The notes: generated by a model not told the origin, from the letters alone. A stretch of DNA of 64,000 nucleotides from Dermatemys mawii (GCA_007922305.1 ML677344.1:270140-334139); one strand, 5' to 3'. Positions 34,515 to 46,103 are shown, numbered from the stretch's first letter. Program-made: numbers and translations.

Positions 34515-35394
34515 GGTTTTTAAGCCACGGTGGCTCTTTTTTAGTTCTTTGACTTTGTTTTTTAATTTGGGGTATACATTTAAGTTGGGCCTCTATTATA
34601 GTGTCTTTGAAAAGTGTCCATGCAGCCTGCAGGGATTTCACTTTAGTCACTTTAGCTATTAATTTCCATTTAACTAACCACCTCATTTTTACATAGTTCC
34701 CCTTTCTGAAATTCAATGCCACAGTGTTGGGCTGCTGAGGCGTTGTTCCCACCACAGGAATGTTAAATGTTATTATATTATGATGACTATTTCCAAGCGG
34801 TCCTGTTACAGTTACCTCTTGGACCAGCTCCTGTGCTCCACTCAGGACTAAATCAAGAGTTGCCTCTCCCCTTGTGGGTTCCTGTACCAGCTGCTCCAAG
34901 AAGCAGTCATTTAAAGTATCGAGGAATTTTGTCTCTGCATTTCGTCCTGAGGTGACAAGTACCCAGTCAATATGGGGATAATTGAAATCCCCCATTATTA
35001 TTCAGTTATTTATCTTGACAGCCTCTCTAATCTCCCTGAGCATTTCATCGTCACTATCACTGTCCTGATCAGGTGGTTGATAATAGATCCCTATTGTTAT
35101 AGTCTTATCAGAGCATGGAATTACTATCCATAGAGATTCTATGGCATATGTGGATTCATTTAGGATTTTTAATTCATTTGATTCTACATTTTCTTTCGCA
35201 TATAGCGCCACTCCCCCACCCCCATGACCTGTTCTGTCCTTCCGATATATTTTATACGCCGGAATGATTGTGTCCCATTGATTGTCCTCACTCCACCATG
35301 TTTCTGTGATGCCTACTATGTCAATATCCTCCTTTAACATGAGGCACTCTAGTTCACCCATCTTATTATTTAGACTTCTGGCATTTGTGTACAA
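34515..35394 (-). pseudogene. CR1 endonuclease domain
   Basis: AP-type endonuclease of ORF2 in two open pieces. The first has NARSLNNKMGEL, DIVGITETWW and GGGVALYAK. The second has MGDFNYPHIDW and ends in a linker rich in K and W. The recognisable N, E and D residues of the family are present, but a TAA near 35000 separates the pieces. Confidence 0.92.
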
Positions 35395-35611
35395 GCACTT
35401 TAAAAATGGTCCCTGTTTATTTGTCTGCCCTTTTCTGGTGTGTCAGATTCTTTATGTGAAAGTTTCTCGTCTGATCTGGCCCCTCCTTTATCCTTTTCCA
35501 TCCTCTCCTCCTGACTAAAACCTAGAGAATCTCTATTAGTAGACCCTCCTGTAAGAGAAGTCTCTATCCGATCCACATGCTCCTCTGCAGCAATCAGCTT
35601 TCCCCCATCTC

Positions 35612-36046
35612 TTAGTTTAAAAACTGCTCTGCAACCTTTTTAATGTTAAGTGCCAGCAGTCTGGTTCCACTTTGGTTTAGGTGGAGCCCGTCCTTACTGT
35701 ATAGGCTCCCCCCATCCCAAAAGTTTCCCCAGATCCTAATAAATCTAAACCCCTGCTCTCCATACCATCCTCTCATCCATGCATTGAGACTCTGAAGCTC
35801 TGCCTGCCTACCTGGCCCTGTGCATGGAACTGGAAGCATTTCTGAGAATGCCACCATAGAGATTCTGGATTTCAATCTCTTTCCTAGCAGCCTAAATTTG
35901 GCCTCCAGGACATCTGTTCTACCCTTCCCTATGTCATTGGTACCTACATGTACCACAACCACTGGCTCCTCCCCAGCACTACTCATAAGTCTATCTAGAT
36001 GCCTCGAGAGATCCTCAACCTTCGCACCAGGCAGGCAAGTCACCAT
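35612..36046 (-). pseudogene. CR1 ORF1 esterase domain
   Basis: A 144-codon open segment with LPGAKVEDL, VVVVHVGTNDIG and SKDGLHLNQSGTRLL. These are SGNH/GDSL hydrolase blocks, including the GTND and DGLHLN boxes. Esterase-type ORF1 proteins are known in CR1 elements. The segment is separated from the upstream ORF1 part by a frame change. Confidence 0.9.
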
Positions 36047-36078
36047 ACGGTTCTCTCGGTCATCACAAACCCAGCTAT

Positions 36079-36474
36079 CTATGATTCTAATGATCGAATT
36101 CCCATTACTAACACCTGCCTTTTCCTAATGACTGGGGTTCCCTCCCCCGGAGAGGTGACCTCAGTGCAAGAGGATACCCCAACATCATCTGGAAAGACGG
36201 TCCCAACTATGGGAAGGTTTCCCTCTGCTCCCGTTGACTGCTCTCCTTCCCTGGGCCTTTCATCCTCCTCAACAGCGCAGGGGCTGTCTGACCAGAGGTG
36301 GGACAAGTCTACCGTGTCCCTGGAAGCCTCATCAACATATTTCTCTGCCTCCCTTAGCTCCTCCAATTCTGCCACCCTGACCTCCAAAGCCCATATGCGG
36401 TCTCTGAGGGCCAGGAGCTCCTTGCACCAAATGCACACAAATGCCACCCGCCCAGTGTGCAGGTAATTATACAT
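36079..36474 (-). pseudogene. CR1 ORF1 N-terminal part
   Basis: A 131-codon open segment with CIWCKELLALRDRIWALE and an E- and L-rich heptad-like stretch (AELEELREAEK), suggesting a short cysteine motif followed by a coiled coil, then an acidic linker. It matches the layout of CR1 ORF1 ahead of the esterase. Confidence 0.8.
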
Positions 36475-36599
36475 GCTACATTGAGTACAATAAACTGGAT
36501 AGCCCCACTCTGCCGCTGGGCTTCTGCCTGCATTATCTTTTACAGCTACCTAGTTTAACAGTAAGGATATGTTTAAATCAAGAAGTTTTGACTATATTT

Positions 36600-36831
36600 C
36601 AGGTTAAAGGATTTAAGGAATGATAATAATACCTCATCCTCTTCCCATTCCCCTTCCAAACTCCCTCTCGAAACTCCCTGTTAGCAGCCCCTGTTCGCAA
36701 GCTCCCTGGTTGCTTGCTCACTGCTTTATAAAGCCCTAGACTTCCTGATTAGCCCCACCCTCTGATTAAGGCTCAACCAATGAACAGAGGCTTAAGGCTC
36801 AGCCAATGAACAGAGGCTTCTAGATGTCACA
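36600..36831 (-). promoter_or_regulatory. CR1 5' region with doubled CCAAT unit
   Basis: Two adjacent near-identical 26-base units (36768-36793 and 36794-36819, one difference), each with an inverted CCAAT box relative to the element, lie upstream of TTTATAAA (36726-36733). The arrangement suits an element-encoded promoter, which is inference. Confidence 0.55.
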
Positions 36832-36835
36832 CCTT

Positions 36836-36905
36836 GAAAACTTATGCCTGAATAAATCTGTTAGTCTTTAAGGTGCCTCCAGACTCCTCATTGTTTTTAT
36901 CCCTG
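36836..36905. repeat. Remaining arm of the fold-back repeat
   Basis: Matches 7730-7835; the other half is missing where the long CR1 sits. Confidence 0.75.
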
Positions 36906-36949
36906 GCTATGTTTTTCCAAATGCGAGTTTGCCTTGCTCTATGAATGTT

Positions 36950-37260
36950 CACCTTGTTTCTAGCCTAAATTTGTCTAGTCTCACCTCCCAGCCATTAGAT
37001 CTCATTTTGCCTTTGTCTGCTAGATTAAAGAATCTTCTACACTCAGAAATCTCTTCCCATCTATGGACTTAATGACTGTGATCAAGTCACCTCTTAACCT
37101 TCTCTCGGATAAACTAAATAGACTGAGCTTCTTCAGTCTCTGGCTGTAAGCCTGTTATCCAGGTCAAAAATCATTCTTGTAGCTCTTTTCTGATCCCTTT
37201 TCAGTCTGTCAACAACCTTTTTGAAATGTGGACACCGTACCTAGAATCAGTGTCCAGCGA
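36950..37260 (-). pseudogene. CR1 ORF2 C-terminal fragment
   Basis: Paralogue of 7855-8165 on the minus strand, broken by stops. Confidence 0.82.
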
Positions 37261-38417
37261 TGGTCTCTGCAAGCCGTACACCTCTCTATTTCCCCTTGAT
37301 ATTCACTAGCTTTTACATTCAAGGAGATTAAACTGAACATCCCAGATTTTTTGAATACTTGGGATTTCGTCACATCGTTTTTTTGTTTGTTGATGGAATT
37401 AAATAGTTCTCTTCTAAATGACCAACCTCACTCTGCTCTCACTTATACAGGTGTAAATCCAGAATCATTCAAGTATTACACCAGTGTGACTGACAGCAGA
37501 TTTGGCCCAGAGCTTCAATTTGCTTTAAAAAGCTCCTAGTTAGAAAGATACTTGGTTAGCTTTAATATACACTTCCCCAGCTCACCTGAACCCTGGCTGT
37601 GTCTTCTTCCCTCTCAGCACATGCTGAAGTCACACACAGACTGCAGGCTCTCCATTCAGCTAGGATCCTCTGGGTGAGAGTATTTATACCTCCTAATGAC
37701 ACCCTGCTGACTTTATCCCCAGTTGGGACTTGAGAGACTTTGGTCACCATAGCAGTACGTTTGGTGGGGGCTGTAATTTGAGCTGTTCAGCGAGGGCAGG
37801 TGTATGGGGCTAAAGTAAGATGAACTCTAAGCTGTGTTCTGTTTCCAGAAATGGAGACTGAAATGCAGTGTCATAAAGTAATTTGTATTTTATATTACAG
37901 GGAAAAACCAATAAAAATAAAAGTAAAAGTCTTTGAGAGGAAGCAGGAGAGAGAAAACTCATAAAATATTGAAAAAACTAACTGAAACCTTCTAATATCT
38001 CTGTGCACCAAAGTGTTTGAAATCTAAGTTCTCTTTCTTCCAGGCTCTCTGCCCAGGATTCACAGAAATGCTGCTGTCTTTCCTCTCCAGGGCTACACCC
38101 CATGTGAGCACTTTTACTTGCCTGCTTTATGAAATGAAGATTTAAGCTACTTCAATAAACTCTTCAGGAAACCTCTGACTTTAAGCAGCGAATGAATGTC
38201 CAGCCAATGCGTGGGGCTAAGATGACACCTCTCTCGCTGTAGAATGTCTATGATCTCCCTGTCTGTTTACACAGATCCCAGAATGTAGTTTTACAGCTTC
38301 TGCTCTTCTTCTAAGCACATACTCTAGTTTTCTTCATATTATGTGGTAAAGACAGTTCTACATGTGAATGCAGGTGATCTCTTGCTCACACAGAGTATTT
38401 GAAAGAAGTCTCTAGTT
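37261..38417. other. Left arm of palindrome around S2
   Basis: Mirror image of 42280-43100 and colinear with 8650-9060 plus 10755-11420. No gene recognised. It lacks the 1.7 kb of insertions found at 9061-10750. Confidence 0.75.
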
Positions 38418-38972
38418 CAGCATTCTCCAACATTTGAGGGTTGTGCTCCCCCTTATCCCCGTCCATGCCCCCTCCAGAGCTGGGCAGGGAGTAGGGCTGT
38501 GTCTCGGGAGTGGGGGGACAACGGGAGCAGGTGTGTATGGGGGTTGAGGCTGGGGTCGATGCAGCGGGTAGGAGCAGAGCTGCAGCTGAGCTGTGGTAGG
38601 GTGAAAAGCTGGCCGGTGGCCAGAACAGCTCTGCTGCTGGCCTCGCCCCCTGGTCAGGAATGGAGCCGCGGCTGAGGCTGGGGTTTGGCCCAGAGCCAGG
38701 AGTAGAGCAGCCACCGGGCTGTGGTGGGGGCTGACAGCCAGACCCCCAACAGGTGCGGATCCCTGCCGAGGCAAAGGATGGGGCCAGGTGCAGGGACAGG
38801 AGCTAGGAACATGGCTGGGGGTGAGACCAGAGAAGAGCTGGGGGTGAGATTAGTCTGGATGTTGCTCCCTCTCCACCCCACCTGTAGGGGCTGGCATGGA
38901 CCCCATCATGGCCACCTGGACATTCTTCCACTCCCCGCTAGGGGAGCGCACCCCACAGTCCGGGGATCTCTG
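38418..38972. mobile_element. hAT-type element in spacer S2
   Basis: Orthologue of 11426-11978. The flanking 8-mers are CTCTAGTT and CTCTAATT, that is, the same target duplication with one change. Confidence 0.85.
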
Positions 38973-39128
38973 CTCTAATTGTTCATGTGGTTATTAGGAA
39001 AGATTGGTTATAAATGTATAAATCAGTTGGTCAGATGGCAAATGTGAGAAAAGTGTTTGTATAAGAAGAACCACATGTGACTCAAAACAGTGGGGGAGTC
39101 ACCTCCTTGAATTGGTACTGAAACTGTA

Positions 39129-39397
39129 CAGGGCCGGCCCACAACAATTTGGTACCTGAGCTGGGGAGCTCAAATGATGCCCCCATGCCTGCTCGCTTGG
39201 GCCAAAACTTTAAGAGCTCCCTTGTGCCCACCTTCCTCCCACCCAACACTCCCCATCTCTGTGCATCTAGAGCAGAGAGAATACATATGCACCAGCAGTA
39301 GACTCAATTTTCTACACTCTGAGTCCTGGTGGCGCCCGCCCACAGTCTGGCACCTGAGACAGCTGCCTCAGTTCGCCTCACGGTAAGGCTAATCCTG
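39129..39397. mobile_element. hAT-like element, second in S2
   Basis: Orthologue of 12135-12404, beginning CAGGGCCGGCCC. Termini are recognisable, target duplication is not. Confidence 0.6.
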
Positions 39398-40145
39398 TCA
39401 AAAAAGGTATGATGAGTTCATAACCATATTAAGCTGCAATAAAATCACTTGTAACTCAACAGCTGAAAAATACCCCTTGTGTCCACTAAACACTGACATC
39501 AGCTTAACTCCAGAGGGCAGTGTCTGGTAGAAGGTTGAATGACGTACAAGATGGCGTCTTCTCTTCTGTAAACAAAAGAAGGGATCTCAGACCTGGCCTG
39601 GGTTTTTTATGGAACTTGGTAACGTCAGAACAACAAAATGGTGCTTTGAATTGTTATATGAATAGCATCATCATCTTCAGCAAACCATACCTTTTCCATA
39701 AACAGCTGACCTGACGCAAGAGCTATCATATTTGTTGTTTTTCTCTTGAATGTGTTGCCCAGAACTGCACACAATACTCCAGTTGATGCTGAATCAGCAC
39801 AAGTAGAGCAGAATTTCTTCTCTTGTCTTGCTTACAACACTCCTGCTAATACATCCCAGCATCATTTTTGCTTTTTTGGCAACAGCGTTACCCTGTTGAC
39901 TCATAATTATCTTGTGATCCACTATAACCTCCAGATCTCTTTCTGCAGTACTCCTTCCTAGGTAGTCATTTCCCATTTTGTATGTGTGCAACTCCTAAAT
40001 GGAGTACTCTGCATTTGTTCTTATTGAACTTCATCCCAGTTCTCCGGTTTTTCCAGATCATTTTGAATTTTAATCCTATCCTCCAAAGCACTTGCAAATC
40101 CCCCCAGCTTGGTGTCATCCACAAGTGTCCTCTGTATGCCACTAT

Positions 40146-40324
40146 ATCATAGAATCTCAGAGTTGGAAGGGACCTCAGGAGATCATCTAGTCCAACCTCT
40201 GCTCAAAGCAGGACCAATTCCATTTTTGCCCCATATCCCTAAATGCCCCTCTCAAAGATTGAACTCACTACTACCCTGGGTTTACCAGGCCAATGCTCAA
40301 ACCACTGAGCTATCCCTCCCTCCG
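40146..40324 (-). mobile_element. tRNA-derived SINE with CR1 tail
   Basis: On the minus strand the head reads GGGATAGCTCAGTGG, a tRNA-type A box, followed by a GTTCAATC B-box-like site. The tail contains ggttgg-type CR1 sequence and ends in attctatgat. This is the design of the tortoise Pol III SINE whose 3' end matches CR1. S1 at about 13172 is an empty site; S3 has the same insertion. Confidence 0.9.
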
Positions 40325-40996
40325 TGCCCTAAATTATTGATGAAGATATTGAACACAATCTGATCCAGAACTGTAATTTCCTCAGTTATCCTTATTCCCC
40401 TTTTGGTAATTTGGCACTATATTTGCCCTTTTCCAGTCTTCTGGAATGTCTCCTGTCTTCCATGACATTTCAAAGATAATCACTAATGGCTCAGATATCT
40501 CCTCAGTCTGCTTGGATGTATTTCATCAGGCCCTGGTCACTTGAAGACATCTAATTTTTCCAAGTAATTGTTAACTTGTTCTTTTCCTATTTTAGCCTCT
40601 TCTGATCTTACCTCGTTTTCACTGGCATTCACTTTACTAGACATCCAATCACCACCAGCCTTCTTGGTGAAAATCGAAACAAAGACGTCATTAAGCACCT
40701 CTGCCATTTCCACATTTTCTCTTATTATTTTCCCCCCTCATTGAGTAATGGGCCTATCCTGTCCTTGGTCTTCCTCTTACTTATTGTTACCCTTTATGTC
40801 TCTAGCCAGTTTGATCTCATTTTGTGCCTTGGCTTTTCTAATTTTGTACCTACACACTAGTGTTATTTGTTTATATTCATCCTTTGTAATTTAACCAAGT
40901 TTCCACTTTTTGTAGGACTCTTTTTTGAGTTTTAGAGTATTGACGATCTCCTAGGTAAGCCAGGGTGGTCTCTTGCCATACTTCTTATCTTTCCTT

Positions 40997-41429
40997 TGTG
41001 GATACAGGATTAAAGGGACTTAAATATAGGCCTCTCAGTTGTAAGAAACAGAGCAATTGTCATGCTAGGTCGTAGCCTGATGTTGCAGGACTTATGAAAG
41101 CAGGGCTCAGGTCAGAAACAAGTGGAAAACAACAGTGCCACAGAGTCAATGTCACCTAGCCTTGTAGATAGTAATGTTTTGAGAACAGACATGAAAAAAT
41201 ATTTGAATAGGCAAGATATAACGTAAAAAATACAGAGATGTTATTAATTAGTGCATGCCATGAAAAGGGTACAAATTCTTGTATGAAACTGCTTGTACTT
41301 TGGAGAAACTGTGGCAGAGAGAGATGCTCTCTGCCAGCTGTATTTCTTCCCAGGCAATTGCCTGCTGAATAAACCTGTCTCTGACTTGTTGCATACCAAA
41401 CTGAGAGAGAAGGATTGTTTTCCTCCACA
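40997..41429 (+). mobile_element. ERV-like solo LTR in S2
   Basis: 433 bases starting TGTGGA and ending TCCACA, with AATAAA near 41369. Flanked by CCTT (40993-40996) and CCTA (41430-41433), a 4-base duplication typical of gammaretrovirus-like elements. S1 near 14278 is an empty site. No internal retroviral sequence remains. Confidence 0.88.
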
Positions 41430-42275
41430 CCTACGCAGTGGGATAGTTTGCTATCGTGCTCTTAATAATATCTCTATGAAAAACTGTCAGCTGTCTTCTA
41501 TTGGTTTTCCCCTTAGACTTCCTTCCCATGGGATCTTACCTACCAACTCATTGAGTTTGCTGAAGTTTGCCTTCTTGAAATCCATTCTCTTTACTTTGTT
41601 GTTCTTCCTCCTACCGTTCCATGGAATCATGAACTCTACCTTTTCATGATCACTTTCAACCAAGCTGCCTTCCACTTTCAAATTCTTAACCAGTTCTTCC
41701 CTATTTCTCAAAATCAAATCTAGAATAGCCTCTGCCCTCACAGCTGTCTCCACCTTCTGAAATAAAAATTTGCCTCCAATGCATTCCACTAACTTAATGA
41801 ATAATCTGTGCCCTGCTGTGTTATTTTCCCAGCAGATGTCTGGGTATTTGAAGTGCCCCATCATCACCTGTGCTTTGGATGATTTTGTTACTTGTTTAAA
41901 TAAAGACTCGTCCACCTCTTCTTCCTGGTCTGGTGGTCTGTAGTAGACCCGACCATGATGTCACCCTTGTTTTTTACCCCTTTTATCCTTACCCAAGACT
42001 TTCAGCAAGACGGTCTCCTACTTCCATCTTAACCTCAGTCCAAGCATATTCATTTTTAATATATAATGCTAAAACTCCCTTTTTCTACTGTCTGTCCTTT
42101 CTGAGCAAGCTATATCCATCTAGAACAATATTCCAGTCATGTGTATTATCTGACTAAGTCTTCATGATCCCAACTATGTGATAGTTGTATTTCTTTACTA
42201 GCATTTTGAGTTCTTCCTGCTTATTCCCAATACTTCTTGCACTGAAGATACTTATTTGATTCCTTCTCCACACAC

Positions 42276-43589
42276 ACCCCCACACCCTTAGTAGTTAAAT
42301 TAAGAGTTTATTTAAGTAGCTTAAAGGGAGCAAGTAAAAGTGCTCACATGGGATGCAATCCTGGAGAGGAAAGACAGCAGCATTTCTATGAATCCTAGGC
42401 TGAGAGCCTAGAAGCAAGCAAACTTATATTTCAAATGCTCTGATACATGGAGATACTAGAAGGTTTCAGTTAGGTGGCTTGTTTAAATATTTTATGTGTC
42501 TTCTCTCTCCTGGTTCCTCTGGAAGACTTTTTGTTTGATTTTTTCTTGTTGGTTTTTCCCTCTAATATAAAATACAAATAATTTTATGACACCGCATTTT
42601 ACTCTTTATTTCTGGAAACAGAACACAGCTCAGAGTTCATCTTATTTTAGCCCTACACATCCAGCCCCACTGAATCATAGCCTCCACCAAACCCTTTCCA
42701 GTGACCCAAGTTTCTCAACTCCCACCTGGGGAGTAAACTCAGCAGTGTGTCATTAGGAGGTATAAATTCTCTCATCCAGTTGATTCTCATCTAGTGGAGA
42801 GTACTGCAGTCTCACTTCAGCATGTGCTGAAAGGGAAGAAGACACAGCCAGGATTCAGGTGAGCTGGGGTAGTTTATATTAAAGCTAATGAAGGATCTTT
42901 CTAAATAAGAGATTTAAAAAAAAATGGAAATCTTTGGGCCAATTCTGCTGTCAGTCACACTGTTGTAATACTGGAATTATTCTGGATTTACACCGGTATA
43001 ATTGAAAGCAGAGTGAGGTTGGTCATTTAGAAGAGACTTATTTAATTTCATCAAAAAACAAAAAATTCTATTTGAAGAAGCCACTGAGTATTCAAAAGAT
43101 CAGGGGCATTCGGGTTACACACACAGAGCCGTAGTTCTCTCCCCATGTTCAATTGCATTGTGAGAGACTCTTTACTGTGTAATTCTGTTATCATGGGAGA
43201 TTTCAGTCTGATTGACACATGTTTGGCAAAGAGATTAGGACAGGCCAGTCCTATTAAATGATCTTAATTGCTTGCTGAACTGAGCTCACTTGAACAACAT
43301 GCACTTGATTACAACTGAATGTGAAGTCCTACACTGAGGAACAAAGACCGAAGATCATAGGATGGGGGGCTGTTTTGGAAAGCACTGATTCAAAAAAGAA
43401 CTCAGAGTGATGAGGTATAACCAGCTGTACATGAGGTCCCAGAGCAGTGTCATGATGGAGAGATCAAATGCCCTCCTTGAATGTATAAGCAGGGAAATAT
43501 GGAGCAGAAATAGAGAGGTGTACAGCTTGGAGTGATCGTCACGGGACACAGTTTCTAGGTTCAGTGTCCACACTTCGAAAAGGTTGTTG
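42276..43589. other. Right arm around S2, distal 5' flank of gene B
   Basis: Colinear with 15586-17264 (minus the hAT element there) and with 52990-54299; mirrored in 37380-38170. No gene recognised. Confidence 0.75.
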
Positions 43590-44100
43590 ACAGATTGAAA
43601 AGGTTTCAGATAAGAGTTACAACAATGATTTCAGATCTAGAGGGTGTGGCTTATAGCCAGAGACTAATGAAACTGAATCTATTTAGTTTATCCGAGAGAA
43701 GGTTAAGAGGTGACTTGATCACAGTCTTTAAGTCCATAGATGGGAAGGGATTTCTGAGTGTAGAAGGTTCTATAATCTAGCAGACAAAGGCAGAATGAGA
43801 TCCAATGCCTGGGAGCTGAGACTAGACAAACTGAGATTAGAAACAAGGTGCACATTCCTAGAGGAAGGCGAACTAACATTTGGAACACCTTAGCGAGGGA
43901 TGTCTTGGATCGCCATCACCTGAAGTTTTTAAATCAAGATTGGACATATTTCTCGGCGATACTCTCTAGCTTCAAGAGATGTTATAGGCTAGATGCAGTT
44001 CTCACGTGGTGAAGTTCTGTGCCTTTTGTTATTTAGGAGGTCAGAGCAGGTGAACAGACTGGTCCCGTCTTGCCTTAAAATCTATGACTCCATAATAATT
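43590..44100 (+). pseudogene. CR1 ORF2 C-terminus and 3' end
   Basis: Paralogue of 17265-17770, with QIRVTTMISDLEGVA and SQRLMKLNLFSLSERRL. Its 3' terminus lies inside the tract shared without difference with the gene C flank. Confidence 0.88.
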
Positions 44101-44104
44101 TGAT

Positions 44105-44880
44105 CAGAATTTTTTCTCAGTTAATGAAATAATTAATGATTTTGCCAAGAACCTTCAATCAATCTGGCCTGTACCAACTTGTAATATTTTTCCCTTTGTG
44201 AAAATAGTCTCTACATCTCTATTCATTGGGACTATTTAGATCATAAAATATCTTCTCTCCAAAGTCTGTTTTGAATACATGTGACTTTTCTTGAGAGCCT
44301 TTGGTGAGGGACCTTGTTTAAGGCTTTCTGAAAGTCTAAATACACTGTAGTCACTGGATCACCCTTGTCCACATGTCTCTTGACCTTCTCAAAGATTTCT
44401 ACTAGATTTCTGAGGGATGATTTCCCTTTACAAAAGCCAGGTTGACTCTTCACAATCAAATCTTTTCCATCTCTGTGTATGGCTGTTCTGCTCTTTACTC
44501 TTGTTTCAACCAGTTCGCCTCATTCTGAAGTTAGGCTCACTGGGCTGTATTTGCCAGGATGACCTCTGGAACCTTCTTTAAAAATTAGGGTCACATTTGT
44601 TATCTGCCAGTATTCTGGTACATAGGCTGATTTAAGGGATAAGTCACATATGACAGTTAGTAGATCTGCAATTTGATATTTCAGTTCCTTCAGAATTCTT
44701 CAGTCAATCCCTTCTGGGCCTAATGATTTATAATTGTTTAATGTATCAGTTTGTTCCAAAACCTCCATTACTGATAAGTGGGGCAGTTCCTCAGATTCTC
44801 ACCTAAAATGAACAGCTCATCTGAAGTTGGTGGGGAGTTCTCCCCCTGAATTCAATGGGACTGTGATTAGACTCACAAGA
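44105..44880 (-). pseudogene. CR1 reverse transcriptase fragment
   Basis: Paralogue of 17775-18530 with KSQPGFCKGKSSLRNLVE and TTVYLDFQKALNKVPHQ on the minus strand. Dead. Confidence 0.88.
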
Positions 44881-45140
44881 TCTTTGGGTATGTCTCCGCA
44901 GTGAGTGGCAGTTAGTCTCACACCTCAGCTAGATAGATGCAGGTTAATGCTTCTTGGGTTACCATGCTAAGAATAGCTGTGGAGATGTTTGTGTGATTAG
45001 TGTTATTGCAACATCACTAATGAGCTCACTTCTTCCAGAGCTAAGACTGGCCCCTTGTATGTATTTAATTTACAGGGTGTGTTCATTCCATTTGTTATGT
45101 TTTATTGAAAGGAACAACATTGATGTGAGATTTGCAAAAG

Positions 45141-46103
45141 ATGCCACAACAAGACAACCTGTCAGGGTCCAACGGCACAGATTCTGATCTATCCGTATTC
45201 TTCCTGATGGGCATCCCAGGACTGGAAGCTCTGCACCTCTGGATCTCCATCCCCTTCTGCTCAGTGTTCAGCATGGCCCTTCTAGGAAACTGCACTCTCT
45301 TGTATGTTATCAGGACAGAGCCCTCCCTCCACAAGCCCATGTTCTATTTCCTCGCCATGCTGGCCATCATCGACCTGGTTTTATCCATAACCACTGTGCC
45401 GAAAATCCTGAGTATCTTCTGGTTCAAATCCAGGGAGATCAGCTTTAACGCCTGCCTGGTGCAGATGTTTTTCCTTCACTCACTCTCCATCATGGCATCT
45501 GGTGTGCTGCTGGCCATGGCCTTCGACAGGTATGTAGCCATCTGCAACCCCCTGAGGTATACCACCATCCTTACCAATTCAGTGATAGCAAAGATTGGGC
45601 TGGCGGTTTCGGCCCGGGCTGTTCTGGCAGTGGTTCCCCTACCATTTCTAGTTAGGAATCTGAACTTCTGTGAGTCCCACATTATCTCACATTGCTACTG
45701 TGAGCACATGGCCGTGGTCAATCTGGCCTGTGCTGACACCAGCTTCAATAACATCTATGGGATCATCGTAACTGTCTTCATCATGGGGCTAGATTTGATG
45801 TTCATCTCCCTATCGTACATCAAGATCCTGAGGACTGTCTTAAGCCTGGCATCCAAGGAAGAGCAGCTCAAGGCTTTCAGCACCTGTGGATCTCACCTTT
45901 GTGCCATCTTAGTGGTCTACACACCAGTGGTTCTCTCCTCAATAGTTCACAGGTTCGGGCACCAGGTCACCTCGCACGTACACATCCTGCTGGCCAATTT
46001 CTACCTCCTCTTTCCCCCCATGATGAACCCCATCGTGTACGGGGTGAAAACCAAACAGGTTCGTTACCGAGTGCTTCTCCTGTTCCGAGGGAAAAGCTTC
46101 TAA
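45141..46103 (+). CDS. Class I odorant receptor, OR52-like (gene B)
   Basis: An intact single-exon frame of 320 residues. Sequons are at N6 (NLS) and N11 (NGT). It has LHKPMFYFL, C105, MAFDRYVAIC (126-135), the EC2 cluster HCYC (184-187), ISLSY, KAFSTCGSHL (244-253; S in place of G) and NPIVYGVKTKQVRYR. EC1 reads FKSREIS, so the extra sequon of gene A is absent. The TM5-TM7 half and the VRYR C-terminus are closest to gene A, while parts of the upstream flank are closest to gene C. Start chosen as in gene A, with the upstream TTG at 45132 excluded. Candidate acceptor AG at 45074-45075. Confidence 0.95.
   Translation: MPQQDNLSGSNGTDSDLSVFFLMGIPGLEALHLWISIPFCSVFSMALLGNCTLLYVIRTEPSLHKPMFYFLAMLAIIDLVLSITTVPKILSIFWFKSREISFNACLVQMFFLHSLSIMASGVLLAMAFDRYVAICNPLRYTTILTNSVIAKIGLAVSARAVLAVVPLPFLVRNLNFCESHIISHCYCEHMAVVNLACADTSFNNIYGIIVTVFIMGLDLMFISLSYIKILRTVLSLASKEEQLKAFSTCGSHLCAILVVYTPVVLSSIVHRFGHQVTSHVHILLANFYLLFPPMMNPIVYGVKTKQVRYRVLLLFRGKSF

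Larger units (their letters stand above)
32197..36831 (-). mobile_element. Near full-length CR1 LINE
   Basis: About 4.6 kb with the complete CR1 order on the minus strand: 5' region (36600-36831), ORF1 with coiled-coil and esterase parts, ORF2 endonuclease, RT and C-terminus, then a CR1 3' UTR ending at 32197. The open segments are separated by stops and frameshifts, so the copy is dead, but it is far more complete than any other LINE here. It sits inside the left arm of the second divergent palindrome and replaced roughly 230 bases present at about 7497-7725 in the first left arm. A hAT element (34300-34506) lies inside it. Confidence 0.9.
39745..42275 (-). pseudogene. CR1 LINE ORF2 relic in S2
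   Basis: Same relic as 12725-15585, interrupted here by a SINE and a solo LTR. Minus-strand pieces include [20 protein letters not shown] (within 41487-41915) and [15 protein letters not shown]. Much of the RT core between about 40365 and 40385 is deleted relative to S1. Confidence 0.88.
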
